Below are positions 16,958 through 26,078 of a DNA stretch of 64,000 nt, piece by piece. Under the pieces are notes generated by a model. It was given only the letters and a program-made list of their open reading frames with translations, was not told where the DNA came from and did no database searches. Source of the stretch: Dyella amyloliquefaciens (GTDB lineage Bacteria > Pseudomonadota > Gammaproteobacteria > Xanthomonadales > Rhodanobacteraceae); the NCBI RefSeq assembly GCF_004296575.1, contig NZ_SAYT01000001.1, positions 310,001 through 374,000 of the forward strand, given 5' to 3'. The position numbers were made by a program, and so were the translations under genes. Each line of letters starts with the position of its first letter. The stretch's first letter is position 1.

Positions 16958-17746
16958 ATGCGGGAACACCATCGTCTTCTGGCTGCGGGCAAGGCTGTTC
17001 TGGTGTTGCTGGTATTGATGGCGGCGTTGTCCGTGCGTGACATCGGCGCTGCAGTCGGCATTCGGATTCCTGGACTGCCGTTGTCGTCCTTTGGCGGTTC
17101 GAGCATGGACAACTTGCTGGCCGTGCTGCTCGCGGTGCTGGCTGCTCTCGCACTAAGGCCCAGGGATGGTCGAATCCGTCTTGCAGGCTTGCTCGGGTTG
17201 GGCGCACCCGGCTGGCGCGCGCCATGCCTCGTGTTGCTGAGCACGGCGCCCTTCTGGATCAGCAGCGCGATCTCGGGAAGGATTTCCGCCGACCTCGACC
17301 TGCGAGCGCTGCTGTTTACCGCGTTGCTGTTTCCCCTGGCCGAAGAGCTGGTTTTCCGCGGTTTCGGTTTCATCTTTCCACGTCGTGCCTTGGGATGGTC
17401 CGTGCTGCCGGCCTGCCTGGTCCAGGCGTTCTGTTTCGGCGCGATCCACTGGCTGGGGCTGCGTGGCAGTGACGAGGCGATCACGGTGTTCTGCATGACG
17501 TTCCTCGGCGGCATCGTCTTTGCCATGCTCGATGCGCTGAATGGCTACACGTTGTGGTGCGGCCTGGCGTTCCACTGTTCGCTCAATGCCGCGTGGAGCG
17601 TGTTCGATCTCTCCGGCGCAAGCGGCGGCTGGGGCTGGATCAACAACCTGCTGCGCTTCGCATGTGCCATCGTCGCCGTGCTGGTGCTCTGGCGTACCAA
17701 GGCAAAGCGGGAGGCGGTGCAGATGGGGCGAGCCGAGGCTGCCTGA
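16958..17746 (+). CDS. CPBP family intramembrane metalloprotease
   Basis: CAAX-protease/bacteriocin-processing (CPBP, Abi) family membrane protein with about seven hydrophobic spans. The catalytic motifs are visible in order: EE...R (AEELVFRGFGF, about residue 138), F...H (FGAIHW, about residue 165) and H...N (HCSLNAAW, about residue 210). Relatives process or protect against peptides, or act in membrane protein turnover; the substrate here is unknown. The ATG at 16958 follows GGGAGG by seven bases. A frame-open start at 16907 adds a non-hydrophobic stretch and lacks a ribosome site. Confidence 0.88.
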   Translation: MREHHRLLAAGKAVLVLLVLMAALSVRDIGAAVGIRIPGLPLSSFGGSSMDNLLAVLLAVLAALALRPRDGRIRLAGLLGLGAPGWRAPCLVLLSTAPFWISSAISGRISADLDLRALLFTALLFPLAEELVFRGFGFIFPRRALGWSVLPACLVQAFCFGAIHWLGLRGSDEAITVFCMTFLGGIVFAMLDALNGYTLWCGLAFHCSLNAAWSVFDLSGASGGWGWINNLLRFACAIVAVLVLWRTKAKREAVQMGRAEAA

Positions 17747-17929
17747 CCGGATCATTGCAGCGGGCGTTGCAACCTTTCTGTCATCCGGAGCATCACAGTT
17801 GGCGCACTGGCAAGTCGTTTCAACGCGTGTAGACTCCCTTGATCACCAGCGTCACCGGCTTCGCCGCGAGCGTTTCTGGTTCGCGTGCACAGTCGACACC
17901 GAGCGTTCCCTCTCACAGCGAGGTGCTCC

Positions 17930-19912
17930 ATGTTGCTGCGATGTGTTGCATTCCTGGCCCTGTTCGCATGGGCCATGCCGGGAGCGGCGCTGACGCCTGC
18001 CTCCACGACTGAAGGCACTGCCGTCAAAGCGGATACGCCGAAAACCACGTCTGCCGGCACGCAGTTCGTCGTGCCTTCCGAGTGGACGATGCATGCCAGC
18101 GGCAACAAGGTCATCCTCGAGCCACCGGAATCAGGCTCGCGGGCGGTGCTGGTGGACGTGCAGGCCCCCGATGCGGATGCGGCCATCGCCCAGGCGTGGA
18201 AAGCCTATGCGCCTGCAAAGTCGTGGCCACTCGAGGTGGCCACCGATAGCGCGCCGCGCGACAACTGGGATCAGGTGCGCGTCTACAGCTATGAGACCTC
18301 GGCGAACGACAAGCGCTTCGTCACGGCCATCGCTTTCCGGCACGACAAGCAGTTCACCGTGCTGATCTACGACATGGCCATTGCCGTGGGCGAAAAGCGC
18401 GGCTCGCAGCTACGCGCCATTTCGGACCGCCTGCTGCCCAAGGGCTACAAGCGCGAGAGCTTCGCAGGCAGGAAGGCCCATCCACTCGATGCCGAGCGCA
18501 TCGAGACCCTGAAGACCTTCGTCGACAACGCACGCAAGGCCTATGACGTGCCTGGCGTGGCCCTCGGCCTGATCGATCACGGCAAGGTGGTGTTCTCCGG
18601 CGGGTTGGGTGTGCGCGAGATCGGCAGACCCGAGCCGATCGACAGCGACACGCTGTTCATGATCGCCTCCAACACCAAGGCGCTGACCACGCTGATGCTC
18701 GCGCGGCTGGTGGACCAGAAGAAGTTCGACTGGGACACGCCGGTGGTGCAGGTGATGCCCTCCTTCAAGCTGGGCGATGCCGAGACGACCAGGCAGGTGC
18801 TGATCCGCCATCTGATCTGCGCATGCACCGGCATGCCCCGGCAGGACATGGAGTGGGTGCTCAATAGCCGCAACGCGTCACCGGAGACCGTGATGAAGTC
18901 GCTCGCCGGCATGCAGCCCACGAGCAAGTTCGGCCAACTGTTCCAGTACTCCAACCTGATGGCTGCGGCCGCCGGTTACATGGGCGCCCATGTGCTCTAT
19001 CCCGACATGGAGCTGGGTGCGGCCTACGACCTGGCGATGCAGAAGCAGGTGTTCGATCCGCTCGACATGCGCCAGACCACCTTCGACTACGATCGCGCGC
19101 TGCTCGGCAACCACGCCACGCCACATGGCCTGGATGTGGACGGCCATACGGCGGTGGCCGGCATGGGCATCAACGACTCCATCCGTCCGGCACGGCCGGC
19201 AGGCGCAGCATGGAGCGCGGTGAGCGACATGCTGCGTTACGTGCAGATGGAACTGGCCGAAGGCCTGCTTCCCGACGGCTCGCGCTACGTATCGAAGGAA
19301 GCCTTGCTGGAACGCCGCAAGCCGAACGTCGCGCTGGGCACCACGGCGACTTACGGCATGGGCCTGATCGTCGACAACACCTGGGGCGTGCCGGTAGTAC
19401 ATCACGGGGGCGACCTTGCCGGCTTCCATTCCGACATGATCTGGCTGCCGCAGCAGGGCGTGGGTGCGGTTATCCTCACCAATGCGGATGCCGGCGCCAG
19501 TATCCGCGGGCCGTTCCAGCGACGCCTGCTCGAGGTGCTGTTCGATGGCAAGCCCCTGGCGCAGGGGGATATCGATGCCGGCGTGAAACGGCTCAAGGCC
19601 GAGGTGGCAGTCGAGCGCAAGCGCCTCACCGTACCGGCGGATGCCGCAACCGCATCGCAACTGGCCGCCAACTATCGCAATCCCGCCGTCGGCAGCATCC
19701 AGGTGTCGCATGACGGCAAGGCGACGATATTCAACTTCGGTGCGTGGCATAGCGAGATGGCATCGCGCAAGAACGACGATGGCTCGCTGTCCTTTGTCAC
19801 CATCTCGCCCGGATCGGACGGGTTCGAGTTCGTGGTGTCGGGCACGCCGGACAACCGCAAGCTGGTCCTGCGCGATGGCCAGCATGAATACGTCTACGAC
19901 GAGGTGAAGTGA
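17930..19912 (+). CDS. Exported serine hydrolase, beta-lactamase/DD-peptidase fold
   Basis: Class C beta-lactamase-like (PF00144) enzyme with a signal peptide (VAFLALFAWAMPGAALT). The nucleophile motif SNTK is at residues 247-250, followed by a Y-S-N motif (FQYSNLM) and HHGG (VVHHGGDLAGF) in place of KTG. The HHGG form is common in esterases and D-aminopeptidases of this fold, so DD-peptidase or esterase activity is more likely than antibiotic hydrolysis. About 150 extra residues precede the catalytic domain, and a small C-terminal beta domain (NYRNPAVGSIQV) resembles DUF3471. The ATG at 17930 gives the signal peptide. Its TGA overlaps the run into the next gene, a lysozyme-inhibitor-like lipoprotein, suggesting a shared envelope role. 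Confidence 0.88.
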   Translation: MLLRCVAFLALFAWAMPGAALTPASTTEGTAVKADTPKTTSAGTQFVVPSEWTMHASGNKVILEPPESGSRAVLVDVQAPDADAAIAQAWKAYAPAKSWPLEVATDSAPRDNWDQVRVYSYETSANDKRFVTAIAFRHDKQFTVLIYDMAIAVGEKRGSQLRAISDRLLPKGYKRESFAGRKAHPLDAERIETLKTFVDNARKAYDVPGVALGLIDHGKVVFSGGLGVREIGRPEPIDSDTLFMIASNTKALTTLMLARLVDQKKFDWDTPVVQVMPSFKLGDAETTRQVLIRHLICACTGMPRQDMEWVLNSRNASPETVMKSLAGMQPTSKFGQLFQYSNLMAAAAGYMGAHVLYPDMELGAAYDLAMQKQVFDPLDMRQTTFDYDRALLGNHATPHGLDVDGHTAVAGMGINDSIRPARPAGAAWSAVSDMLRYVQMELAEGLLPDGSRYVSKEALLERRKPNVALGTTATYGMGLIVDNTWGVPVVHHGGDLAGFHSDMIWLPQQGVGAVILTNADAGASIRGPFQRRLLEVLFDGKPLAQGDIDAGVKRLKAEVAVERKRLTVPADAATASQLAANYRNPAVGSIQVSHDGKATIFNFGAWHSEMASRKNDDGSLSFVTISPGSDGFEFVVSGTPDNRKLVLRDGQHEYVYDEVK

Positions 19913-19914
19913 CC

Positions 19915-20289
19915 ATGTTTCCGTTGGCAAGCATCGATCGCCGCACGATGGTGGGCCTGATGGCGTTGTCCCTGTTGAGCGCATGCGCGACAGCCGACAC
20001 GTTCCATGCACCCGGCGTCGAGGTGGCATCCACCTCGACGCACACCTACCAGTGCGAGGGCGGCAAATCGCTTACCGTCACCTACTGGAACAGCCAGGCG
20101 GGACAGAGCTTCGCCCTGCTTCCCGTGGACGGAAAGCCGATGCTGTTCGTCGACACGATCGCCGCCTCGGGCGTGAAGTACATGGCAGGGCGCTATACGT
20201 GGTGGACCAAGGGCGAGCGCGGCGATTTGTACGACGCCATGGCCGGAGCAAATGCCGCACCTGTCACGGCAGCGTGCACGGCGAAGTAG
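19915..20289 (+). CDS. MliC-type lysozyme inhibitor lipoprotein
   Basis: Small lipoprotein with lipobox LLSAC after a short hydrophobic leader. The C-terminal domain fits the MliC/PliC family of c-type lysozyme inhibitors: YQCEGGKSLTVTYWN, an inhibitory-loop-like VDTIAASGVKYMAG and the conserved YTWWTKGERGDLYD. Two cysteines (in YQCEGG and TAACTAK) would form the usual disulfide. It would protect periplasmic or outer-membrane-near peptidoglycan from lysozyme. It begins two bases after the serine hydrolase stop (TGACCATG), so the two are probably co-translated. A GTG at 19909 is a less likely start. Confidence 0.85.
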   Translation: MFPLASIDRRTMVGLMALSLLSACATADTFHAPGVEVASTSTHTYQCEGGKSLTVTYWNSQAGQSFALLPVDGKPMLFVDTIAASGVKYMAGRYTWWTKGERGDLYDAMAGANAAPVTAACTAK

Positions 20290-20513
20290 GCAAATGCGGC
20301 GTTTGATACGTGATGCAGGTTGTCGATGCATCTTCACCATCGTGAATGATGCTGCGTCGCATGATGACGCGGCAATTTCTCTCGATCATTCTTTGCGCGC
20401 ACTCAGGAACCGATGACTTCGAGCTGGCCGCTTACTGGCTGGCGTAAGATCTTGCGTTTCGTGCCCAGCTGCGCGGGGGCGCAGCTTCCAATACAAACAA
20501 TATGGGGAAGGGA

Positions 20514-23486
20514 ATGAGCTACCGTCGCTTACCGCAGGTGCGGATTTTGCGTTCCGATCTTGGCCGCCGCCGCCCGTTGTCCGTTGCCTGTGCCGCTCTG
20601 TTCGCGCTCACCACGATGAGCATGGTCCACGCCCAGGACGCGCAGAACCCGACCACCAGCAATCCGCAGGAAGCCAAACCGGCTACCAACAAGAAGCCAG
20701 CCGCGAACAACAAGCCCGCGGCCAACGATCAGCAGGCGGCGCCCGCCTCCAAGCGATCGGAAGACAATGCGCAGAACCTCGACGCGATCGTGGTCACCGG
20801 CATCGCCGGAAGCATCCAGAATTCGCTGAAGACCAAAGAGAGTTCGGACGACATCGTCGAGGCGATTTCCGCCGAGGACATCGGCAAGCTGCCGGACGCG
20901 AGCATCGCTGAAAGCCTCTCGCGCCTGCCCGGCCTGGCGACGCAGCGCGCGGATGGCCGTGCGAACCTCATCTCCATTCGCGGTTTGTCGCCTGACTTCG
21001 CGGGCACCACGTTGAATGGTCGCGAACAGGCTACCGTGGGTGAAAACCGCGGCGTGGAATACGACCAGTACCCGGCCGAGCTGATGACCGGTGCCGTGGT
21101 CTACAAGACGCCGGATGCGAGCCTGATCGGCCAGGGCCTGTCGGGCACGGTCGACCTGCACACCATCAAGCCGCTGGACCTGCCCGGTCGTGCGATGGCC
21201 GCCAACGTGCGTGGCGAGTACAACACCAACGGCAAGCTCAATCCGGGCAGTGGTGTCGGTGACATGGGGCACCGTGTCAGCTTCTCGTACATCGACCAGT
21301 TCTTTGATCACACGCTGGGTCTTGCCGTGGGCTTTGCACAGCTCGATTCGCCGATCCAGGAGAAGCAGTACCAGGCCTGGTGGTGGAGCCTCGACAACGG
21401 CCCGGGCAGCATCGAGGACGCGTGGGGCGGCCCGCATACGCCGGGCATGCCCAATGGCGTGCTCTCGCAGCAGGGCATGCAGCTGCGTGCGCAGTCCGAA
21501 AGCCAGTTGCGCAACGGCTTGATGGCCGTGCTGGAGTGGGCGCCGAACGATGCCTATCACTCCACGCTGGACATGTACTACTCCACGTTCAACCAGGAGA
21601 AGTACACCAACGGCGCGCAGTGGGCCAGCGGTCCGTATGACAACGCCGGCCCCGCCGTTTACAGCAACGTGGGCTACGTGCCGTCGCAGCCGTACCCCGT
21701 CGTCACTACCGGCACCATGAGCAACATCGTCCCGATCCTCGAGAACGACTACAACAAGGAAAAGGACAAGCTGTTCTCGGTGGGCTGGAACAACCAGTAC
21801 GACTTCGGCAGCGGCTGGCAGGGCATGGCCGACCTTTCGTACTCGACGGCGAAGGTGAATCTGCACGACGCCTATCTGTTCAGCGGTCTCGCCAATGGCG
21901 CCACCACCACGGTGAATTTCGCCACGCCGCTCAACTTCGGCTTCCCGAACTTCAGGACGGATGCGAGTCTCTCCGATCCTGCCTCGGTCGTATTCACCGA
22001 TCCGGACAACTACGGCTACAACGGCCGCGAGGAATACGACAAGCAGAAGGACACCATCAAGGCCATCCGCCTGCAGATATCCCACCCGGTCGGATGGATC
22101 TTCAGCACGTTCGACCTGGGCATGGACTACTCCGACCGCAAGAAGGTCAAGTCGGCGGATGTTTATTTCGCGTGGCTCAACGGCAACGGCTCGGATGCGG
22201 GTACGTACGACCACACGATGGGCGTGCCGGTAAATCCGGCGTTCCTGCAGGGTCCGACCGACCTGGGCTACGGCGGCCTCGGCGGCATCCTCAACTACAA
22301 CGTGCTCGCTGCGCTGTCGAACCAGTTCTATCTTACGCAGCGCAATGGTCAGTCCGACTGGAGTCGCAACTACTCTGTCGAAGAGAAGGTGCCGGTTGGC
22401 TACGTGAAGTTCAACATCGACACCGCGCTGGGCGATGTGCCGCTGCGCGGTAACGTGGGCGTGCAGTTCGTACACACCGACCAGTCGTCCGATGCCTACC
22501 AGACCAACGGCGACACGCTGGTGGGTACGCTCACCGGCGGCACCACCTACAACAACGTACTACCCAGCCTCAACCTGATCGCTGACCTCGGTGACCGCCA
22601 GTACCTGCGTTTTGGCCTCGCCAAGACCATGGCCCGTGGTCGTATCGATGACGAAAAGGTAGCCAGTTCTGCCGGCGTGTCCGAGGTGACCTCGGGTCCT
22701 GCCGCCGGACAGGTGCTGTGGTCCGGCAGCGGCGGCAACCCGCAGCTGAAGCCCTATGTCGCCGTGGGTGTCGACCTGTCGTGGGAAAAATACTTCGGCC
22801 AGTCCAGCTACGTATCCGCTGCGGTGTTCGGCAAGAACCTGCTCAACTACATCTATAACAAGACCGTGCTCGACTTCAATTTCGAGCAGGCCGGTTATAT
22901 CAACGACAATCCGACGCTCACCCCAACCAGCCCCATCGGTGCATTCACCCGACCGGAGAACGGTACCGGTGGCAAGATGCAGGGCCTGGAACTGTCCGGT
23001 GCGATTGAAGGTGGCCTGCTTGCGCACGCACTCGAGGGCTTCGGTGCACAGGCCAACTTCTCGATCACCAACAGCAGCATTCCGGTGAGTTCGATTTCCT
23101 CCGTTCCGGGCGGTCCGGCCACGCTGCCGGGTCTCTCGCGCAAGGTGGCGAACCTGGCGTTGTACTACGAGAGGAACGGCTGGTCGGCACGTATCGCCGA
23201 GCGTTACCGCTCCTCCTACACCGGCGAGGCCATCGCGCTGTTCGACCAGCTCGGCTACATCCAGATCCTTCCGGAACTGGTCACCGACTTCCAGGCTGGC
23301 TATGCGTTCGCTGACGACGGCAAGTGGAAGGGCCTGTCGGTGCTGTTCCAGGTGAGCAACCTCAACAACGAGGCAGCCAAGACGAGGCAGATCTCCGGTC
23401 TTCCCAATAACGTGGAAGTGGGCAGTCCGCTCGACTACAACACCTGGGGCCGCACGGTATTGTTCGGGGTGAACTACAAGCTCTGA
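20514..23486 (+). CDS. TonB-dependent receptor (Xanthomonas/Caulobacter type)
   Basis: Outer membrane active-transport receptor of about 990 aa. After the signal peptide (ending MVHAQ) comes an Asn/Lys/Ala/Gln-rich linker with repeats (NKKPAANNKPAAND). A TonB box-like 'LDAIVVTGI' is followed by a plug domain (SSDDIVEAISAEDIGKLPD, ESLSRLPGLATQR, ISIRGLSPDFAGTTLNGRE). A 22-strand barrel ends in aromatic-rich VLFGVNYKL, with a canonical C-terminal region. The plug wording 'IVEAISAEDIGKLPD' is that of the TonB-Xanth-Caul subfamily, often tied to uptake of carbohydrates or other complex nutrients. ATG 20514 is favoured over 20502 because GGGGAAGGGA lies directly upstream. The aspartic-protease-like gene starts 26 bases downstream. 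Confidence 0.95.
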   Translation: MSYRRLPQVRILRSDLGRRRPLSVACAALFALTTMSMVHAQDAQNPTTSNPQEAKPATNKKPAANNKPAANDQQAAPASKRSEDNAQNLDAIVVTGIAGSIQNSLKTKESSDDIVEAISAEDIGKLPDASIAESLSRLPGLATQRADGRANLISIRGLSPDFAGTTLNGREQATVGENRGVEYDQYPAELMTGAVVYKTPDASLIGQGLSGTVDLHTIKPLDLPGRAMAANVRGEYNTNGKLNPGSGVGDMGHRVSFSYIDQFFDHTLGLAVGFAQLDSPIQEKQYQAWWWSLDNGPGSIEDAWGGPHTPGMPNGVLSQQGMQLRAQSESQLRNGLMAVLEWAPNDAYHSTLDMYYSTFNQEKYTNGAQWASGPYDNAGPAVYSNVGYVPSQPYPVVTTGTMSNIVPILENDYNKEKDKLFSVGWNNQYDFGSGWQGMADLSYSTAKVNLHDAYLFSGLANGATTTVNFATPLNFGFPNFRTDASLSDPASVVFTDPDNYGYNGREEYDKQKDTIKAIRLQISHPVGWIFSTFDLGMDYSDRKKVKSADVYFAWLNGNGSDAGTYDHTMGVPVNPAFLQGPTDLGYGGLGGILNYNVLAALSNQFYLTQRNGQSDWSRNYSVEEKVPVGYVKFNIDTALGDVPLRGNVGVQFVHTDQSSDAYQTNGDTLVGTLTGGTTYNNVLPSLNLIADLGDRQYLRFGLAKTMARGRIDDEKVASSAGVSEVTSGPAAGQVLWSGSGGNPQLKPYVAVGVDLSWEKYFGQSSYVSAAVFGKNLLNYIYNKTVLDFNFEQAGYINDNPTLTPTSPIGAFTRPENGTGGKMQGLELSGAIEGGLLAHALEGFGAQANFSITNSSIPVSSISSVPGGPATLPGLSRKVANLALYYERNGWSARIAERYRSSYTGEAIALFDQLGYIQILPELVTDFQAGYAFADDGKWKGLSVLFQVSNLNNEAAKTRQISGLPNNVEVGSPLDYNTWGRTVLFGVNYKL

Positions 23487-23512
23487 GTGCAATCCGGCGA
23501 TAGGGACAAGGA

Positions 23513-24532
23513 ATGAAAAGACAGGAAGTCGTCATGGCGATGGTGCTGGCGGGCGTGGTGTCGTCCGCCAGCGCGGAAACCAGGCAGCTGGTACCGACGG
23601 TCTACGAGGCCGGGCATTTCTACGCGACGCCGACGCTGCTTACAGGCCAGCGTCTGCGCCTGGTCGTCGATACCGGCGGAGGCGGTAGCCACGGCTGGTT
23701 CCTGCTTACGCGCAAGGCCGCTGCGCGCGTGGGTCTTGATGCTGACCGTTGCCGCTTGGGTGAAAGCGAGCTTGATGTCGTCAAGTCGATGACGTTTCGC
23801 AGCGGACAGGGCCTGCCGCGCTCGGAAGCAACGCCGTGCGATTCGATGGCGCTGTTGATTCCTGGCGGTGGGGCCATCGATGGAGAGGACGGCCAGCTGG
23901 GGGCAGGCTATCTGCCGGGCCACGTATGGACCTTTGACTATCCCGCCCGGAAGCTCTGGCTGGAGCCCGTGGACTGGAAGCCGGCGCATGGCCTGCATGC
24001 GGCGAGCCTGGGCTTTCCCCGCGATGAGCAAGGTCATCTGCAGATTGGATTTGCCCGCATCGCGTTGAACATTGCCGGGGAATCAATGGATTTCCTGCTC
24101 GATACCGGGGCGACGGCGCATCCGACCGAGGCCGGCAAGGTGTCCGCCGCGTCTGTGACCGAGCGAGGTGTCGGCGTAACGTCCTACGTCACCACCAAGG
24201 TATTCGACGGCTGGCACAGCGCGCATCCTGCATGGCGTGTCATCGAGCACGGCGACAGCCTGCCTGGCACCAAGCTCGACAGCCGACTCATCGAAGTGCC
24301 CGAGGTCGAGATGGCCGGCTGGCGCGTGGGCCCGGTGTGGTTCACGGAGCGCCCGGACGCCAACTTCTCCGAGCAGCCTGGCGGCATGTCGAGCTATATG
24401 GATCAGCCGGTGGTCGGTGCAGTGGGCGGCAATGTCTTCATGCACTTCACGATGACGATCGATTATCCGGATGCCAAGGCCTGGTTTGCGTGTGGCATGG
24501 GTTGCCGGCCAGCGGGTACGGCGGCGAAGTAA
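23513..24532 (+). CDS. Exported two-lobed retropepsin/pepsin-like aspartic protease homolog
   Basis: After a signal peptide (MAMVLAGVVSSASA) the protein has two copies of the catalytic-type motif: hydrophobic-DTG at Asp53 (LRLVVDTGGGGSHG) and at Asp197 (DFLLDTGATAHP). Each half ends with a similar element, 'LGAGYLPGHVWTFDYPARKLWLE' in the first and 'VGAVGGNVFMHFTMTIDYPDAKAWF' in the second, so the protein looks like an internal duplication of a retropepsin-like unit. Four cysteines may form disulfides. Both Asp residues are intact, which predicts an active monomeric aspartic protease in the periplasm, but no activity is shown. It probably shares a transcript with the TonB receptor just upstream. 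Confidence 0.72.
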   Translation: MKRQEVVMAMVLAGVVSSASAETRQLVPTVYEAGHFYATPTLLTGQRLRLVVDTGGGGSHGWFLLTRKAAARVGLDADRCRLGESELDVVKSMTFRSGQGLPRSEATPCDSMALLIPGGGAIDGEDGQLGAGYLPGHVWTFDYPARKLWLEPVDWKPAHGLHAASLGFPRDEQGHLQIGFARIALNIAGESMDFLLDTGATAHPTEAGKVSAASVTERGVGVTSYVTTKVFDGWHSAHPAWRVIEHGDSLPGTKLDSRLIEVPEVEMAGWRVGPVWFTERPDANFSEQPGGMSSYMDQPVVGAVGGNVFMHFTMTIDYPDAKAWFACGMGCRPAGTAAK

Positions 24533-24595
24533 TCGCCCTTTCACCCCGTGCGCGGACATGGGTATGCTCGGCCAAACCTTCCGAGGAGTTGGACC

Positions 24596-25549
24596 GTGCG
24601 CGAGCTGTATCCCGAAATCGAGCCCTATGCCACGCATCGACTCAAGGTCGATGACCTCCACGAGCTGCACATCGAGGAATGCGGCAACCCCGACGGTCTG
24701 CCGGTGGTGTTCCTGCACGGTGGCCCGGGTGCGGGCGTGTCGCCGTACCATCGGCGGTTCTTCGACCCTGCGCGATACCGCATCGTGCTGTTCGACCAGC
24801 GGGGCGCCGGACGCTCCACGCCGCACGCCGAGCTGCGCGACAACACCACGTGGCACCTGGTGTCCGACATCGAGGCGATCCGCGAACATTTCGGCATCGA
24901 GCGCTGGGTGGTGTTCGGTGGTTCGTGGGGTTCGACGCTGGCCCTGGCGTATGCGGAGACGCATCCTGAGCGCGTGCTTGGCCTCGTGCTGCGCGGCATC
25001 TTCCTCGGGCGCGACTACGAGCTTCGCTGGTTCAACGAGCGTGACGGTGGCGCGCAGTGGATCTTTCCGGAGCGGTGGGAGCGTTACCTCGCGTACATCC
25101 CCGAGAACGAACGCGACAACATGGTCGAGGCGTACTGGCGACGGCTCGACAGCGACGACGAGGCCGTGCGCTTCGCCGCCGCGATGGCATGGGGCAACTG
25201 GGAGGGAGGCAGCACCACGCTGGTCCACGATCCCGATGAGCCGGGCAACTTCGAGAATCCGCAGGCGGCGATCAGCGTGGCGCGCGCCGAAGCGCACTAT
25301 TTCCGCCATGGCATTTTCCTGGAGCCGGACCAGCTGATGCGCGACCTCAGGCGCGTCCGCCATATCCCAGCCACCATCGTGCATGGCCGCTATGACATCA
25401 TCTGTCCGGTGAAGTCGGCCTGCGACCTCGCGCGTGCCTGGCCCGAAGCGCATTTCCACATCGTGCTTGCCGGGCATAGCGCCGCCGATCCGGCGATCGT
25501 CGACCAGCTGGTGAGTGCGACGGACAACCTGGCAGACAGGTATTGCTGA
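24596..25549 (+). CDS. pip: Proline iminopeptidase
   Basis: Alpha/beta hydrolase of the S33 proline iminopeptidase family, which removes N-terminal proline from peptides in the cytoplasm. It shows FLHGGPGAGVSPYHRRFFDP near residue 40, the nucleophile elbow GGSWGSTLALAYA, the family-typical cap region (ENERDNMVEAYWRRL, WGNWEGGSTTL), and late Asp and His (HGRYDIICPV, LAGHSAADP). The GTG at 24596 follows GAGGAG and starts VRELYPEIEPY, the standard N-terminus. The protein is 317 aa. Peptide catabolism fits with the exported protease-like gene upstream. A hairpin follows the stop. Confidence 0.95.
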   Translation: MRELYPEIEPYATHRLKVDDLHELHIEECGNPDGLPVVFLHGGPGAGVSPYHRRFFDPARYRIVLFDQRGAGRSTPHAELRDNTTWHLVSDIEAIREHFGIERWVVFGGSWGSTLALAYAETHPERVLGLVLRGIFLGRDYELRWFNERDGGAQWIFPERWERYLAYIPENERDNMVEAYWRRLDSDDEAVRFAAAMAWGNWEGGSTTLVHDPDEPGNFENPQAAISVARAEAHYFRHGIFLEPDQLMRDLRRVRHIPATIVHGRYDIICPVKSACDLARAWPEAHFHIVLAGHSAADPAIVDQLVSATDNLADRYC

Positions 25550-25557
25550 GCGATTAT

Positions 25558-25588
25558 CCGCGCGCGTTTCTTCACGAAGCGCGCGCGG
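25558..25588 (+). terminator. Hairpin terminator downstream of pip
   Basis: CCGCGCGCGTTTC, a five-base loop TTCAC, then GAAGCGCGCGCGG; 13 pairs with one wobble, beginning eight bases after the pip stop. No T-run follows, so it is a candidate rather than a textbook terminator. Confidence 0.6.
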
Positions 25589-25679
25589 GCGATTCGGTAA
25601 GACAGGCGGGTCGGCTCAGGGCAATCCCTGTCGCCGCCGCATTCGCCGTTCGGACCGGAATAGCACGAGGAGGCATGGC

Positions 25680-26030
25680 ATGACCCACCGTGATGAGGGC
25701 ATCGATACCGATGCCGCTCCGAGTGGTACGGGGTGCGCCGAATGCGTGAGCGCAGACGGATGGTGGCTGCATCTGCGTCGCTGCGCCCAGTGCGGCCATA
25801 TCGGTTGCTGCGACAACTCTCCGCATCAGCACGCCACCAAGCATTTCCATGCCACCGGCCACGCCGTGATCCGCAGTTTCGAGCCGGGTGAAGACTGGTT
25901 CTACGATTTCCGCTCACGCCAGTTTTTTGATGGACCGGCGCTGCGCGCACCGCTCTCCCATCCGCTGGATCAACCGGTGCCTGGGCCGAAGGGCAAGGTG
26001 CCCGAGGACTGGCAGGATCTGCTGATGTAG
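25680..26030 (+). CDS. UBP-type zinc finger domain protein
   Basis: A 116-aa protein made almost wholly of a ZnF-UBP domain: CAECVSADGWWLHLRRCAQC, then GHIGCCDNSPHQHATKHFHATGH in sequence, with the Cys/His pattern of the zinc sites, followed by EPGEDWFYDF. In eukaryotes this domain binds the ubiquitin C-terminus; in bacteria such stand-alone proteins are widespread and of unknown role. Relatives are often found next to ion channels or antiporters, and a small K+ channel lies convergent here. The ATG at 25680 has GAGGAGG ten bases upstream. Confidence 0.85.
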   Translation: MTHRDEGIDTDAAPSGTGCAECVSADGWWLHLRRCAQCGHIGCCDNSPHQHATKHFHATGHAVIRSFEPGEDWFYDFRSRQFFDGPALRAPLSHPLDQPVPGPKGKVPEDWQDLLM

Positions 26031-26078
26031 CAGGCGCTGCCTGCGGCTCGGGTGATGTTGGCTGGTGTGCTGTCGGGC

